Part shown: positions 17,847 through 25,138 of the stretch, piece after piece | Position numbering within the stretch: position 1 is the first letter of the stretch | Layout of the letters: each line of letters starts with the position of its first letter | NCBI GenBank assembly: GCA_030433135.1 | Contig: JAUILF010000014.1 | Location: 1-33,590 of the forward strand | DNA: 33,590 nucleotides | From: Bacteroidia bacterium | Lineage (GTDB): Bacteria; Bacteroidota; Bacteroidia; Chitinophagales; Saprospiraceae | Reading direction: 5' to 3' | Notes under the pieces: model-generated | What the model was told of the DNA's origin: nothing | Databases searched by the model: none | Seen by the model: only the letters and a program-made list of their open reading frames with translations | Position numbers and translations under genes: made by a program

Positions 17847-18040
17847 GGGCAACTGTCGGAATCACGGATTTTCACAGATTTTGGGGATTCCACTGATATG
17901 TTTTTTCCCACTACCACAACACCACAATACCACAGAACCATAATACCATTTCATTTCTCGCAGAGACCGCAAAGCTCGCAAAGCTTTTTTCTCAGTGTCC
18001 TTCTCAAAAGAGAATTCTTAGTGGCCTTAGTGGTAAAAAG
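17847..18040. repeat. Non-coding repeat, tandem copy 1
   Basis: About 194 bp, followed directly by a diverged second copy. Shared blocks include CACGGATTTTCACAGAT near the start, a CGCAGAG/CGCAAAG-rich middle, TTCTCAGTGTCCTTCTCAAAA, and CTTAGTGGCCTTAGTGGTAA at the end. From memory, sequences of this style (cacggattttcacag..., cgcaaag..., cttagtgg...) are dispersed between genes in many Bacteroidota genomes; no function is known to me. An open frame runs across both copies (17838-18194) but has repeat-derived, protein-unlike content and is not called. The 455 bp between 17835 and 18289 hold only these repeats plus the short dyads listed separately. Confidence 0.8.
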
Positions 18041-18214
18041 GGGCAGCTGTCGGGATCACGGATTTTCACAGATCATGGGGATTACACGGATATGTTTTTT
18101 CATCACAACACCACAAAACCAAAATACCTCTATGTCTCTCGCAGAGCTCGCAGAGCTTCTTTCTCAGTGTCCTTCTCAAAAAAAAGAGTCTTAGTGGCCT
18201 TAGTGGTAAAAAAA
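18041..18214. repeat. Non-coding repeat, tandem copy 2
   Basis: Second copy of the preceding unit, about 174 bp; it is shorter mainly in the CA-rich and CGCAAAG-rich middle. The two copies differ by many substitutions and small indels, so the duplication is not recent, or two members of a dispersed family inserted side by side. It ends 75 bp before the start of the 357-residue gene and may therefore border that gene's promoter. Confidence 0.8.
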
Positions 18215-18225
18215 GCATTCTTACC

Positions 18226-18233
18226 GGTTAACC
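18226..18233. promoter_or_regulatory. GGTTAACC palindrome upstream of the tail-fibre-like operon
   Basis: Same 8-bp palindrome as at 15901-15908, 56 bp before the start at 18290, again preceded by an A-tract and CTTACC. A half match (TTAACC) occurs at 20574-20579 before the LuxR gene. Possible shared operator. Confidence 0.3.
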
Positions 18234-18251
18234 TTTCTTGATAAAAACATA

Positions 18252-18265
18252 CTTGTATGTACAAG
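18252..18265. promoter_or_regulatory. CTTGTA-TG-TACAAG dyad
   Basis: A 6-2-6 inverted repeat 24 bp before the start codon of the 357-residue gene. Position and symmetry fit an operator for a dimeric regulator such as the LuxR-type protein encoded last in the same operon. A dyad this short can also occur by chance. Confidence 0.35.
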
Positions 18266-18289
18266 ATTAAATTAGGAAACTAAAAATCA

Positions 18290-19363
18290 ATGAAAATGAA
18301 AGCAATTAATTTATTAATTATTTCCCTTTGCCTTTTTCCCTGGATAGTCCGGGCTCAACTGGCAGAAGTGGAAGGTGATGTCAAGCTCAATAACACCCTG
18401 GAAATTTGTGACGATAGCTCGGGAGATCCCGTTCAAGTGGGATCTCTCAGTGCTATTTACCCGGCAGGTGCAAGTTCCGAAAATAGCCCCACTCTAACCC
18501 TGGCTACGGCCACCAGTCCCGTATTTGCCAATACGTTTGCGGATATTATTCTGGAGAGCAGCGATAAAATATTTTTCAACACCAATACGGAGACTCGTAT
18601 GTATGTGGGGCAGGCGGGTAGAGTAGGCATTGGTACCACAAGCCCTCTGACTCTTTTGCAGGTCCTGGATGATGTAGTGATCGGCGGAGGATCTACCGAC
18701 TACCAGGGCAGTGGTGAATACATACGTTTTCGGGGAAGAAATCAAGACTGGTTTTCCGGAGCTCAAAATCAAGAGAATTTAAGTAACAGCGGTTTTTATA
18801 TCGGGAAATCCGCGGTGCCGGATGGTATGTTTCATATTGAGAACAGTGGAGATGTCGGTATTGGCACTACCGACCCAACTGCCAAACTAACGGTAGAAGA
18901 CAGTGGAGGCAATCCCTTCAGAACCACAACCACGAATGATGATAATTTCTCCACATATTACACGGATAATGGGTACATAGGTTATCACGGGGTCTATAGC
19001 GGCAATGCTGACATGGACTTCGGTACTGGTGTGTTTAATAATATTGGTAGTGTACATCTGGTCATCAGAACCGAACCGAAATTAACGATTGATCCGGATG
19101 GAAATACTGGTATTGGTACCACCTCGCCCCAGGCGGAGTTGCACGTAAGTGGTGGTACAGGTAGTGCACAATTACTTCTTGAAGCAGATACGAATAATAG
19201 TGGGGAAGCCAACCAACCCCGGATTGTATTTAGTCAGGACGGAGGAGGTGTGACTGGAGGTATCGGATATTTCAACTCAACCAATAACCTGAGCATCAGA
19301 AATGATTTTGGTGGTGCGTCAATTCGACTGTTAGATAATGGGGACATAATTATTGGAAATTAA
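18290..19363 (+). CDS. Exported tail-fibre-like repeat protein
   Basis: 357 residues with a signal peptide (1-22, INLLIISLCLFPWIVRAQ). Three copies of a GIGTT-[SD]-P motif are seen at GRVGIGTTSPLTLLQV, GDVGIGTTDPTAKLTV and GNTGIGTTSPQAELHV, each starting a beta-rich unit. This motif is typical of phage-tail-fibre-like and cell-surface stalk proteins in Bacteroidota. Many relatives end in an intramolecular chaperone (peptidase S74) domain; this one does not, and stops at IIIGN. It is probably a trimeric or fibrous surface component (inference from the repeat type). The 393-residue gene starts 12 bp after its stop, and the LuxR gene follows, suggesting one operon. The start is chosen because it gives a well-formed signal peptide. 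Confidence 0.78.
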   Translation: MKMKAINLLIISLCLFPWIVRAQLAEVEGDVKLNNTLEICDDSSGDPVQVGSLSAIYPAGASSENSPTLTLATATSPVFANTFADIILESSDKIFFNTNTETRMYVGQAGRVGIGTTSPLTLLQVLDDVVIGGGSTDYQGSGEYIRFRGRNQDWFSGAQNQENLSNSGFYIGKSAVPDGMFHIENSGDVGIGTTDPTAKLTVEDSGGNPFRTTTTNDDNFSTYYTDNGYIGYHGVYSGNADMDFGTGVFNNIGSVHLVIRTEPKLTIDPDGNTGIGTTSPQAELHVSGGTGSAQLLLEADTNNSGEANQPRIVFSQDGGGVTGGIGYFNSTNNLSIRNDFGGASIRLLDNGDIIIGN

Positions 19364-19375
19364 AATACGAGAGTC

Positions 19376-20557
19376 ATGAGAATGCAAATAGTGATTATCA
19401 TAATTATTCTTTCTGTTTTGATTGGGTCATCCAATGATGCTGATGGTCAACCTGCTTGCACTCCGCCTGCCAATGGAAATTGGGTGGTGGACAGTGATTG
19501 TCAGCTTTTGGTAAGCGCATCTATTAGGGGTAATGTCTTTATTGAGGATAACAGCGATTTGATCATTCCTCCGGGTAGAGATCTTAATATTGATCTGAGT
19601 CAAAATAGAATAGATATAGAAAGCGGCTCACATTTAATTGTTAGAAATACTGGAAGAGTTCATACTTTGATGATTGACGATACTGATGGAAGAGTGGGAT
19701 ATTATTTAAAGGAAGTGAACGGTCCGGTGCTATACTCGCATAATGCCAATACCATCTTTTATCCCGCCAGTACGATCAAAGTTTTGCAACACGCTCATGC
19801 CATGAGGGAAGTGCAGGCAGGAAATGTCAACTTAAACACCTCTATCCTGACCGTTTGTGACACGACCGGCGTAAATTGTTCTGATAATGCCAACAGCAAT
19901 GCTAACTGCGGAGGCAACACCATCTCGGAAACGTTATCGACCGCTTTGCGGCGAATGATGCGTAATTCCAACAACCGATCTACCAATGCCGTTCAGGAAT
20001 TTTTTGGTGGCGGTGATCCCAGCCTCGGCAGAAGCTTGATGAATCAAATGGGTTGGTTCATACTCGGGTTATCCAATGGCACCGAACTACATCATAAAAT
20101 GGCCTGTGGGAATGTTTCCAACAACCCATCCAATGAAGCCCGTCTAACCGATCTTGCAGAAATATATGAAGAAATAGGTGAGGACGATAATGTGCTATCA
20201 GGATCAGCGAAAGCGAATTTTTACAGCTTGATGTTGAATGAAACCAATGATGGATTTATCAATGATATTAATTCCGTAGTAGATCTGGAAAACCTGGCAG
20301 TAGGATTATCAGCAGGTCAATTGAATGCTTTTAAAGGTAGTATTCGTACGGCAAGAAAGGCTGGTAATGTAACTTGCTGTTTTTCTAATGCCGGGTGGAT
20401 CCAGCTGCCTCTGAGTGACGGTGCTTCATCAGTACAATATGTTTTTGGAGTGTTTATTGATGATTTCAACAACAACAATGTGGACATGAATGAAGCAGTG
20501 GCAGACATGCTTCGAAAATCGATTCGAGAGGCTATGAGTACCTGGAGTTCTTCGTAA
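19376..20557 (+). CDS. Exported class-A beta-lactamase-fold serine hydrolase with N-terminal solenoid-like segment
   Basis: 393 residues. A signal peptide (1-24, IVIIIIILSVLIGSSNDADG) precedes a short beta-solenoid-like stretch (about 42-96: GNVFIEDNSDLIIPPGRDL, IDIESGSHLIVRNTG). The rest fits a penicillin-binding/class A beta-lactamase fold: SxxK at Ser132-Thr-Ile-Lys135 (YPASTIKVLQ), SNN at 198-200 in place of the SDN box, and KAG at 328-330 in place of KTG. Such proteins act as serine hydrolases on peptidoglycan-type or beta-lactam substrates, but the altered boxes and appended segment make a resistance role unlikely in my judgement. It may act on cell wall or on a protein. Translation is probably coupled to the upstream tail-fibre-like gene (12-bp gap), with a LuxR regulator 30 bp downstream. 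Confidence 0.8.
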   Translation: MRMQIVIIIIILSVLIGSSNDADGQPACTPPANGNWVVDSDCQLLVSASIRGNVFIEDNSDLIIPPGRDLNIDLSQNRIDIESGSHLIVRNTGRVHTLMIDDTDGRVGYYLKEVNGPVLYSHNANTIFYPASTIKVLQHAHAMREVQAGNVNLNTSILTVCDTTGVNCSDNANSNANCGGNTISETLSTALRRMMRNSNNRSTNAVQEFFGGGDPSLGRSLMNQMGWFILGLSNGTELHHKMACGNVSNNPSNEARLTDLAEIYEEIGEDDNVLSGSAKANFYSLMLNETNDGFINDINSVVDLENLAVGLSAGQLNAFKGSIRTARKAGNVTCCFSNAGWIQLPLSDGASSVQYVFGVFIDDFNNNNVDMNEAVADMLRKSIREAMSTWSSS

Positions 20558-20587
20558 GTATTTTTACTTTACTTTAACCAGAATAAA

Positions 20588-20815
20588 ATGTTTGCTGCGA
20601 ATATCACTCAACGGGAAATGGAAGTTTTGCAATTATTATCTGCCGGATTGAAGGGAGAGGAGATTGCACAACGACTCTATCTCAGTCCGGATACTATAAA
20701 ATCTCATCGTCGTAGTATCATGCGAAAATTGGATGCTCGAAATGTCGCTCATCTGATATCCAAATCTTTTCGAAAAGGAATACTAGATATTAATTCAGAT
20801 GGCTGGATTGGTTAA
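20588..20815 (+). CDS. Small LuxR-type HTH regulator
   Basis: 75 residues, consisting only of a LuxR/GerE DNA-binding domain (TQREMEVLQLLSAGLKGEEI, PDTIKSHRRSIMRKLDARN). It has no receiver or ligand domain. It aligns along its whole length with the first ~70 residues of the 1268-residue HTH-LamG protein (EIAQ-[KR]-LY-[IL]-S, then HR and KL at matching positions), so the two are close relatives. It is the last gene of the apparent three-gene operon starting at 18290 and converges with the TonB receptor gene 47 bp away. Probable role: transcriptional control of this or the neighbouring surface-protein units. Activation mode unknown. Confidence 0.85.
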   Translation: MFAANITQREMEVLQLLSAGLKGEEIAQRLYLSPDTIKSHRRSIMRKLDARNVAHLISKSFRKGILDINSDGWIG

Positions 20816-20862
20816 GTAACATTATTATTTGGCTGGAATTGTTTAATTGAAGGGTCGTCACA

Positions 20863-23385
20863 CTAAAACTCCTGATCCCCAAATTCGCTTTTCAATAAAT
20901 TCACTTTGGATGGCTGATTGAGTTGATAGTAGACTCCCAGCATCAAGATATCCACCTCATATATGTAATTGGTGGTGGTAAAGAAGTCATCACTGACCGT
21001 AGTAATCCGTTGTTCGTTAGAATTAAGCAATCCCATATCCATATTTAACCATTGGAATGTTACTGACAGCTTTTCATCCCAGAATGATTTCCGCAGCGTC
21101 AGACTGGGGTTGTAAAAGCGTGAATCATGACCCTGGGCAGTCACTCTTTCCGACAAGTAATTGAATGCCAGTTGAGCTGTCATGGTTGGCAGTATATCAA
21201 AGGTGGTAGTGGCGTTGATGGAATAGATCACGTTAGAAGTTTTGATGTCCTCTTCAAACAAGCTCCCTTCAATCAGGTAACTGTAAACATTTCCTCCCAG
21301 GTTCACCGCCCACCATTTAGTAGGATAGAGCGTGGCCCCGGCCTCCAGGCCCATGGCCCGCCCAGTGCCAACATTGGTGTAGATTCGATTTAGAATGGTG
21401 TCGTTGTATATCGTGTTTACCCGGTTAATTACATTCTCTACATTTCGCCAGTACGCAGTGGCAAAAACAGTATGATCTCCCCAGTTTTTTACCACACCTA
21501 ATTCTGCCAGGTTAATAAACTCGGGCAGCAATTCAGCATCTCCTTGTTCCAGGGTTTCGGAATGCTCTCTTTCCGGAAACGGGGTCAGGGAAAAAGTGGT
21601 CGTCCGGTCAATCCGTCGGCTATATCCCAGTTTAATGAAAAAGTCTTCTGATACTTCATACTGCAGGTTAAGAGAGGGAAAGAGGTTAAACTGGTTTAGC
21701 AAATAAGTGGTGTCCGGAACCTCAAGTCCTACTTCCCTGTCAAAATATTCCAATCTCAGACCTCCGGAAAATGAGAGTCGTCCCCATTGTCCTGATACTT
21801 GTGAGTATACAGAGTGAATGGTGCGGGTAAGATCGATGCTATTGGTAAATTCAGGATTTACCTCCCAACTGTCGGTTTCAAAATTGCGATCCAGGTAGAT
21901 GAAATCACCCGGGTGATGCAGATATCTGAACTGATATCCACTTTCCCAGGTTATTTCTCCCAACATTCGGTCATAATCAATTTGCAGCCGAAAACCATCC
22001 AGTGGATTGTCGTTGTCATTATACTGCAACTGTAAAGTATCGGTAAGGTTGGGGTAAGCCAGGTTGATATTATCAGTAGGACCTCCCAGTAAAGTACGTT
22101 CGTAGAGCGTACTGATCTTTATATTGGACTCGTCACTGAATTGAAACGCATAGTCGATAGATCCAATCAAAAAGTCTCCCCGTCGAACCCTCAGATTTTC
22201 GTTGAAATAGATCAGTGAATCAATGCGGATGCCTCCCTGGTAAACGGTACCTGTTTCATTGTAGAGATCCCAATAAGCTTCAGGACCACGAAACTGGTCG
22301 GTTGAGACCCGGGTCCTTTGCTGGTAATCATAGAGGATATCTGCCGTTCGGTACTGAGTTCGTTTACCTGCGTAAAAGCTTGCTCCCAGGCTTTGTCTTT
22401 CATCAGGAGAATATACTACCGAAGCCCTGGCAGAATAGTTTTCCCGGTCAAAACTGCGTTCCCCGTAAGATGGAAATTCAGTAAGTACATCACCCATGTA
22501 GGTATTTACATAACCTACCCGACGTCCTGACACATCGTTGCGCCTGTAATCCAGGCCGGTAGCCAGGTCCCATTTTCCTTCCTTATAATTAAACGTGATA
22601 TCGGCGCTATAGCGATGGGCTGACTCAGCATTGTCATAAGGCTCGATACTCGGAAGACCCAACTGCGCATTTGCTACTAAAAACATACCATCCAGGGCTG
22701 TCTGACTGGTCTTGATATTGATGATACCCGCCTTACCATCAGGATCATACCTGGCCGAGGGAGCCGTAATGATTTCTATATCATCCACGGCATTGGCTGC
22801 TATCTGGCTCAGCATGACAGAGGGGGACGTTTGCACGGGTTTGCCGTTGATCATCAACTGAAATCCCTCAGCCCCCCTTACGGAGATTTCTCCTTCAGCA
22901 TTTATAGAAACCGAGGGCAAGTTTCGTACAACATCCAGCGCAGTACCTCCACGGGCATTTTCAAACTGCCCGGCGCTAAACACCTGTTTGTCCAGCTTGT
23001 GAAGTGTGGTCATTTCCCTGCCGGTAACCTCTACCTCAGCCAGCAAACTGGTATTTAATGACAGACTGATAGTCCCAAAGTCCCGGCCTTCTACTCCGCC
23101 AAAAATATCTGATGAATAGGTCCCATAGCCCATAAATTGTACAGTCAGAAAAACGTCTTCACTTGTATTGTATTCAAACTCAAATGAGCCATCGAGTTCG
23201 GTAACAGTGCCGGTTAGCAAAGCTGAGTCCATGTCGTATAGAGCTACACTGGCATATTCGATGGCTTCCTGGCTAGCCTGATCGAGGACGGTGCCACTAA
23301 ACGTGCTTTCCTGACTATAACTATGACCGTAAAGTAGGCATACGAATAGAACAGTTGTAGCAATGTGAAATGGCATTGGATACAT
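20863..23385 (-). CDS. TonB-dependent outer membrane receptor (OMP_b-brl_3-like)
   Basis: About 840 residues from the preferred ATG at 23385, which starts directly at a good signal peptide (MYPMPFHIATTVLFVCLLYG, then HSYSQ); the frame extends to an upstream ATG at 23427, which would add an unlikely 14-residue leader. After the signal come a carboxypeptidase-regulatory-like domain (TFSGTVLDQASQEAIEYASV, TELDGSFEF), a TonB plug (VVRNLPSVSINAEGEISVRG, DDIEIITAPSARYDPDGKAG) and a long barrel ending in alternating aromatic strands. It differs from SusC in size and in lacking the SusC signature. Members take up siderophores, metals or other ligands, or serve unknown roles. It lies 100 bp downstream of an AraC-type regulator on the same strand, which may control it. 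Ligand not predictable. Confidence 0.9.
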   Translation of the reverse strand: MYPMPFHIATTVLFVCLLYGHSYSQESTFSGTVLDQASQEAIEYASVALYDMDSALLTGTVTELDGSFEFEYNTSEDVFLTVQFMGYGTYSSDIFGGVEGRDFGTISLSLNTSLLAEVEVTGREMTTLHKLDKQVFSAGQFENARGGTALDVVRNLPSVSINAEGEISVRGAEGFQLMINGKPVQTSPSVMLSQIAANAVDDIEIITAPSARYDPDGKAGIINIKTSQTALDGMFLVANAQLGLPSIEPYDNAESAHRYSADITFNYKEGKWDLATGLDYRRNDVSGRRVGYVNTYMGDVLTEFPSYGERSFDRENYSARASVVYSPDERQSLGASFYAGKRTQYRTADILYDYQQRTRVSTDQFRGPEAYWDLYNETGTVYQGGIRIDSLIYFNENLRVRRGDFLIGSIDYAFQFSDESNIKISTLYERTLLGGPTDNINLAYPNLTDTLQLQYNDNDNPLDGFRLQIDYDRMLGEITWESGYQFRYLHHPGDFIYLDRNFETDSWEVNPEFTNSIDLTRTIHSVYSQVSGQWGRLSFSGGLRLEYFDREVGLEVPDTTYLLNQFNLFPSLNLQYEVSEDFFIKLGYSRRIDRTTTFSLTPFPEREHSETLEQGDAELLPEFINLAELGVVKNWGDHTVFATAYWRNVENVINRVNTIYNDTILNRIYTNVGTGRAMGLEAGATLYPTKWWAVNLGGNVYSYLIEGSLFEEDIKTSNVIYSINATTTFDILPTMTAQLAFNYLSERVTAQGHDSRFYNPSLTLRKSFWDEKLSVTFQWLNMDMGLLNSNEQRITTVSDDFFTTTNYIYEVDILMLGVYYQLNQPSKVNLLKSEFGDQEF

Positions 23386-23487
23386 GGTAGGATAGATGAA
23401 CGACCAAAAACGTAGGGTGGACAACATCCCTGCAAAAGTATTCAGATCTGCAGTCGAAATATGGTGATATAAGGTTAGAGATTGGTA

Positions 23488-24318
23488 CTATTGAAAATAC
23501 TGTTGTCTGAACTGCAGGGGAGTTAGTCCGGTGTGACGTTTAAAGAATTTAATAAAGTAGGAAGGATCACTAAAGTTCAGGACATAGGCTATTTCAGATA
23601 CATTTTTGTCCGTATGTAGAATATTTCTTTTGGCCTCAAGCAACAGTTGGCTTGAAATGTGCCCGGCAGCCGTTTTATCCGTGTATTTGCGACATGCAGC
23701 ATTCAGATTCTGAGGAGAGGTGTTTAAGATCTGGGCAAATTGATTGACCAGATGTAGCTCCGGACACCTGGTTGGGAGCAATCGTAAGAAACGATCATGT
23801 AGTGAGGTGGACGGTGTGGTCAAAATCTGGCCGGAGTTGGACATGTCTAGTACACGTGCCAGCAAAGCCTGCAGGTAACCATGAATAATCAGATCCGAGT
23901 TGGAACCCTGATGGCGAAACTCTTTCCAAATTTCATGGAAAATAGCCTGTGGGTCAAAGCTGTCTGTGAGATTAACTTTTACCTGGGTGTCGAGTTGTTG
24001 TAATAACTGAACCAGGTTACTTTCCCTTACCTGGTCGAAGTATTCATCCTTAAAAAGCATGACGTAGCCTTTCGGAATAGATGTAAACTGCCAACAATGT
24101 AAACTGCCAGGTTTTAGGAAGTAGATCTCAGGAGCTGTTATCTGGTGGTGATCGGTGTCCAGCCAGTGAAATCCTTCTCCTTCATGAATAAATATCAGCT
24201 CGTAGTAACCTTCGTGCTTATGCGGTCTTGTTTTCTTGATCTTAGCTTTGAAAGGAGAGATCTTGAATAATTGACCGTGGGCAAGTTTGTTTTTGGTACC
24301 GATGTTACCGTACTCCAT
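23488..24318 (-). CDS. AraC-family transcriptional regulator
   Basis: 276 residues: a cupin-type sensor domain at about 20-110 (PHKHEGYYELIFIHEGEG, FLKPGSLHCWQF) and a C-terminal AraC double HTH at about 175-275 (NVSEIAYVLNFSDPSYFIKFFKRHTGLTP is the second, well conserved HTH with the FKRHTGLTP signature). It is encoded 34 bp downstream of the AlkC-like gene and just upstream of the TonB receptor, on the same strand. Position suggests control of the receptor gene. The inducer is unknown. Confidence 0.9.
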   Translation of the reverse strand: MEYGNIGTKNKLAHGQLFKISPFKAKIKKTRPHKHEGYYELIFIHEGEGFHWLDTDHHQITAPEIYFLKPGSLHCWQFTSIPKGYVMLFKDEYFDQVRESNLVQLLQQLDTQVKVNLTDSFDPQAIFHEIWKEFRHQGSNSDLIIHGYLQALLARVLDMSNSGQILTTPSTSLHDRFLRLLPTRCPELHLVNQFAQILNTSPQNLNAACRKYTDKTAAGHISSQLLLEAKRNILHTDKNVSEIAYVLNFSDPSYFIKFFKRHTGLTPLQFRQQYFQ

Positions 24319-24352
24319 GTGATAAAAATAGACATTTTCACCACCCCACTCA

Positions 24353-25132
24353 CTACAGTTGGGCCTGCAACTGGATGGCCCAGTCTTTTCCGTCTTTGAC
24401 CTGCTTTCTAAGTGCGTGCCTGATAATCCATTTGCGGGAACCGGTCATTTCGCCCTGGCTCCATTCATCAAGGAGGGACCGGCCGATCTCCACGTTATCC
24501 TTGAGGATGTCATTGAGGCAATTGGCTACCGACTTTTGAACATATCTGCTGGGATCATCATTCAGATTGGAAAGTATGGGTAAGATAGGTGAGGGGTCGA
24601 TGATAAACTGGTCCAGTTTGGATGCCCATGGCAAGCGGGGTCGGACTCCTTCACTGGCTAATCTGCGTACGTGAAAGTTGGGACTATTGGACCAGGTTTT
24701 CATTTTATCGATGGTCTTAACCGGGTACTTTTCGATAAATGGCCGGATAGTGTATTCACCTGTATTTCGTCTGGTGATTTCCTCGATGGCTTGCATCGAC
24801 TGGTTGAAGAAATCAAGACCGTATTTTTCCACGTATTTCGCTATCGGCATCACCCAATAGTAGTTGGTAAACATGCCGGTTTCTTCCGGGTTCTCCGGCC
24901 CAAGTATTTGCATCAATATCTGTAGCCCTTCGGAATAGTCATGGTCCAAAGCTTTATAGAGCTCATCTGTTATCACCTCTACCCTGTCCTTCAGCTCGAG
25001 CTCGGGTACCTGCTGATCAACGGCAGATACAAAGGCTTTACGATCAAAATCAGGATAGTGCCGGGTTATTTTATCAGCCAGGAGGATGGCAAGCTCCTTG
25101 TCAAACCAGTATTTGAGTTTTTTATAGGCCAT
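24353..25132 (-). CDS. DNA alkylation repair protein, AlkC-like
   Basis: 259 residues, all-helical HEAT-like repeat protein. The HVRRLASEGVRPRLPWA stretch at 154-170 is characteristic of the AlkC/AlkD group of DNA glycosylases that remove N3- and N7-alkylated purines, and points to AlkC rather than AlkD. Later repeats (NDDPSRYVQKSVANCLNDI, RKWIIRHALRKQ) supply the basic concave surface expected to bind DNA. It is unusual in context: it is sandwiched between two AraC-family regulators, 6 bp after one and 34 bp before the other. Probable cytoplasmic role: base-excision repair of alkylation damage. Confidence 0.88.
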   Translation of the reverse strand: MAYKKLKYWFDKELAILLADKITRHYPDFDRKAFVSAVDQQVPELELKDRVEVITDELYKALDHDYSEGLQILMQILGPENPEETGMFTNYYWVMPIAKYVEKYGLDFFNQSMQAIEEITRRNTGEYTIRPFIEKYPVKTIDKMKTWSNSPNFHVRRLASEGVRPRLPWASKLDQFIIDPSPILPILSNLNDDPSRYVQKSVANCLNDILKDNVEIGRSLLDEWSQGEMTGSRKWIIRHALRKQVKDGKDWAIQLQAQL

Positions 25133-25138
25133 GCGTTG

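Noticed and set aside
17838-18194. 118-residue open frame across the repeat region
   Set aside because: It lies entirely in the two tandem non-coding repeats, has repeat-driven composition (Phe/Ser/Gln/Arg) and no start context or homology cue.
18290-19363. Prophage tail-fibre gene
   Set aside because: No other phage genes nearby and a signal peptide is present; a surface stalk protein is more likely.
19376-20557. Antibiotic resistance beta-lactamase
   Set aside because: Active-site boxes are altered (SNN, KAG), an extra domain is present and the context is surface proteins, so no resistance call is made.
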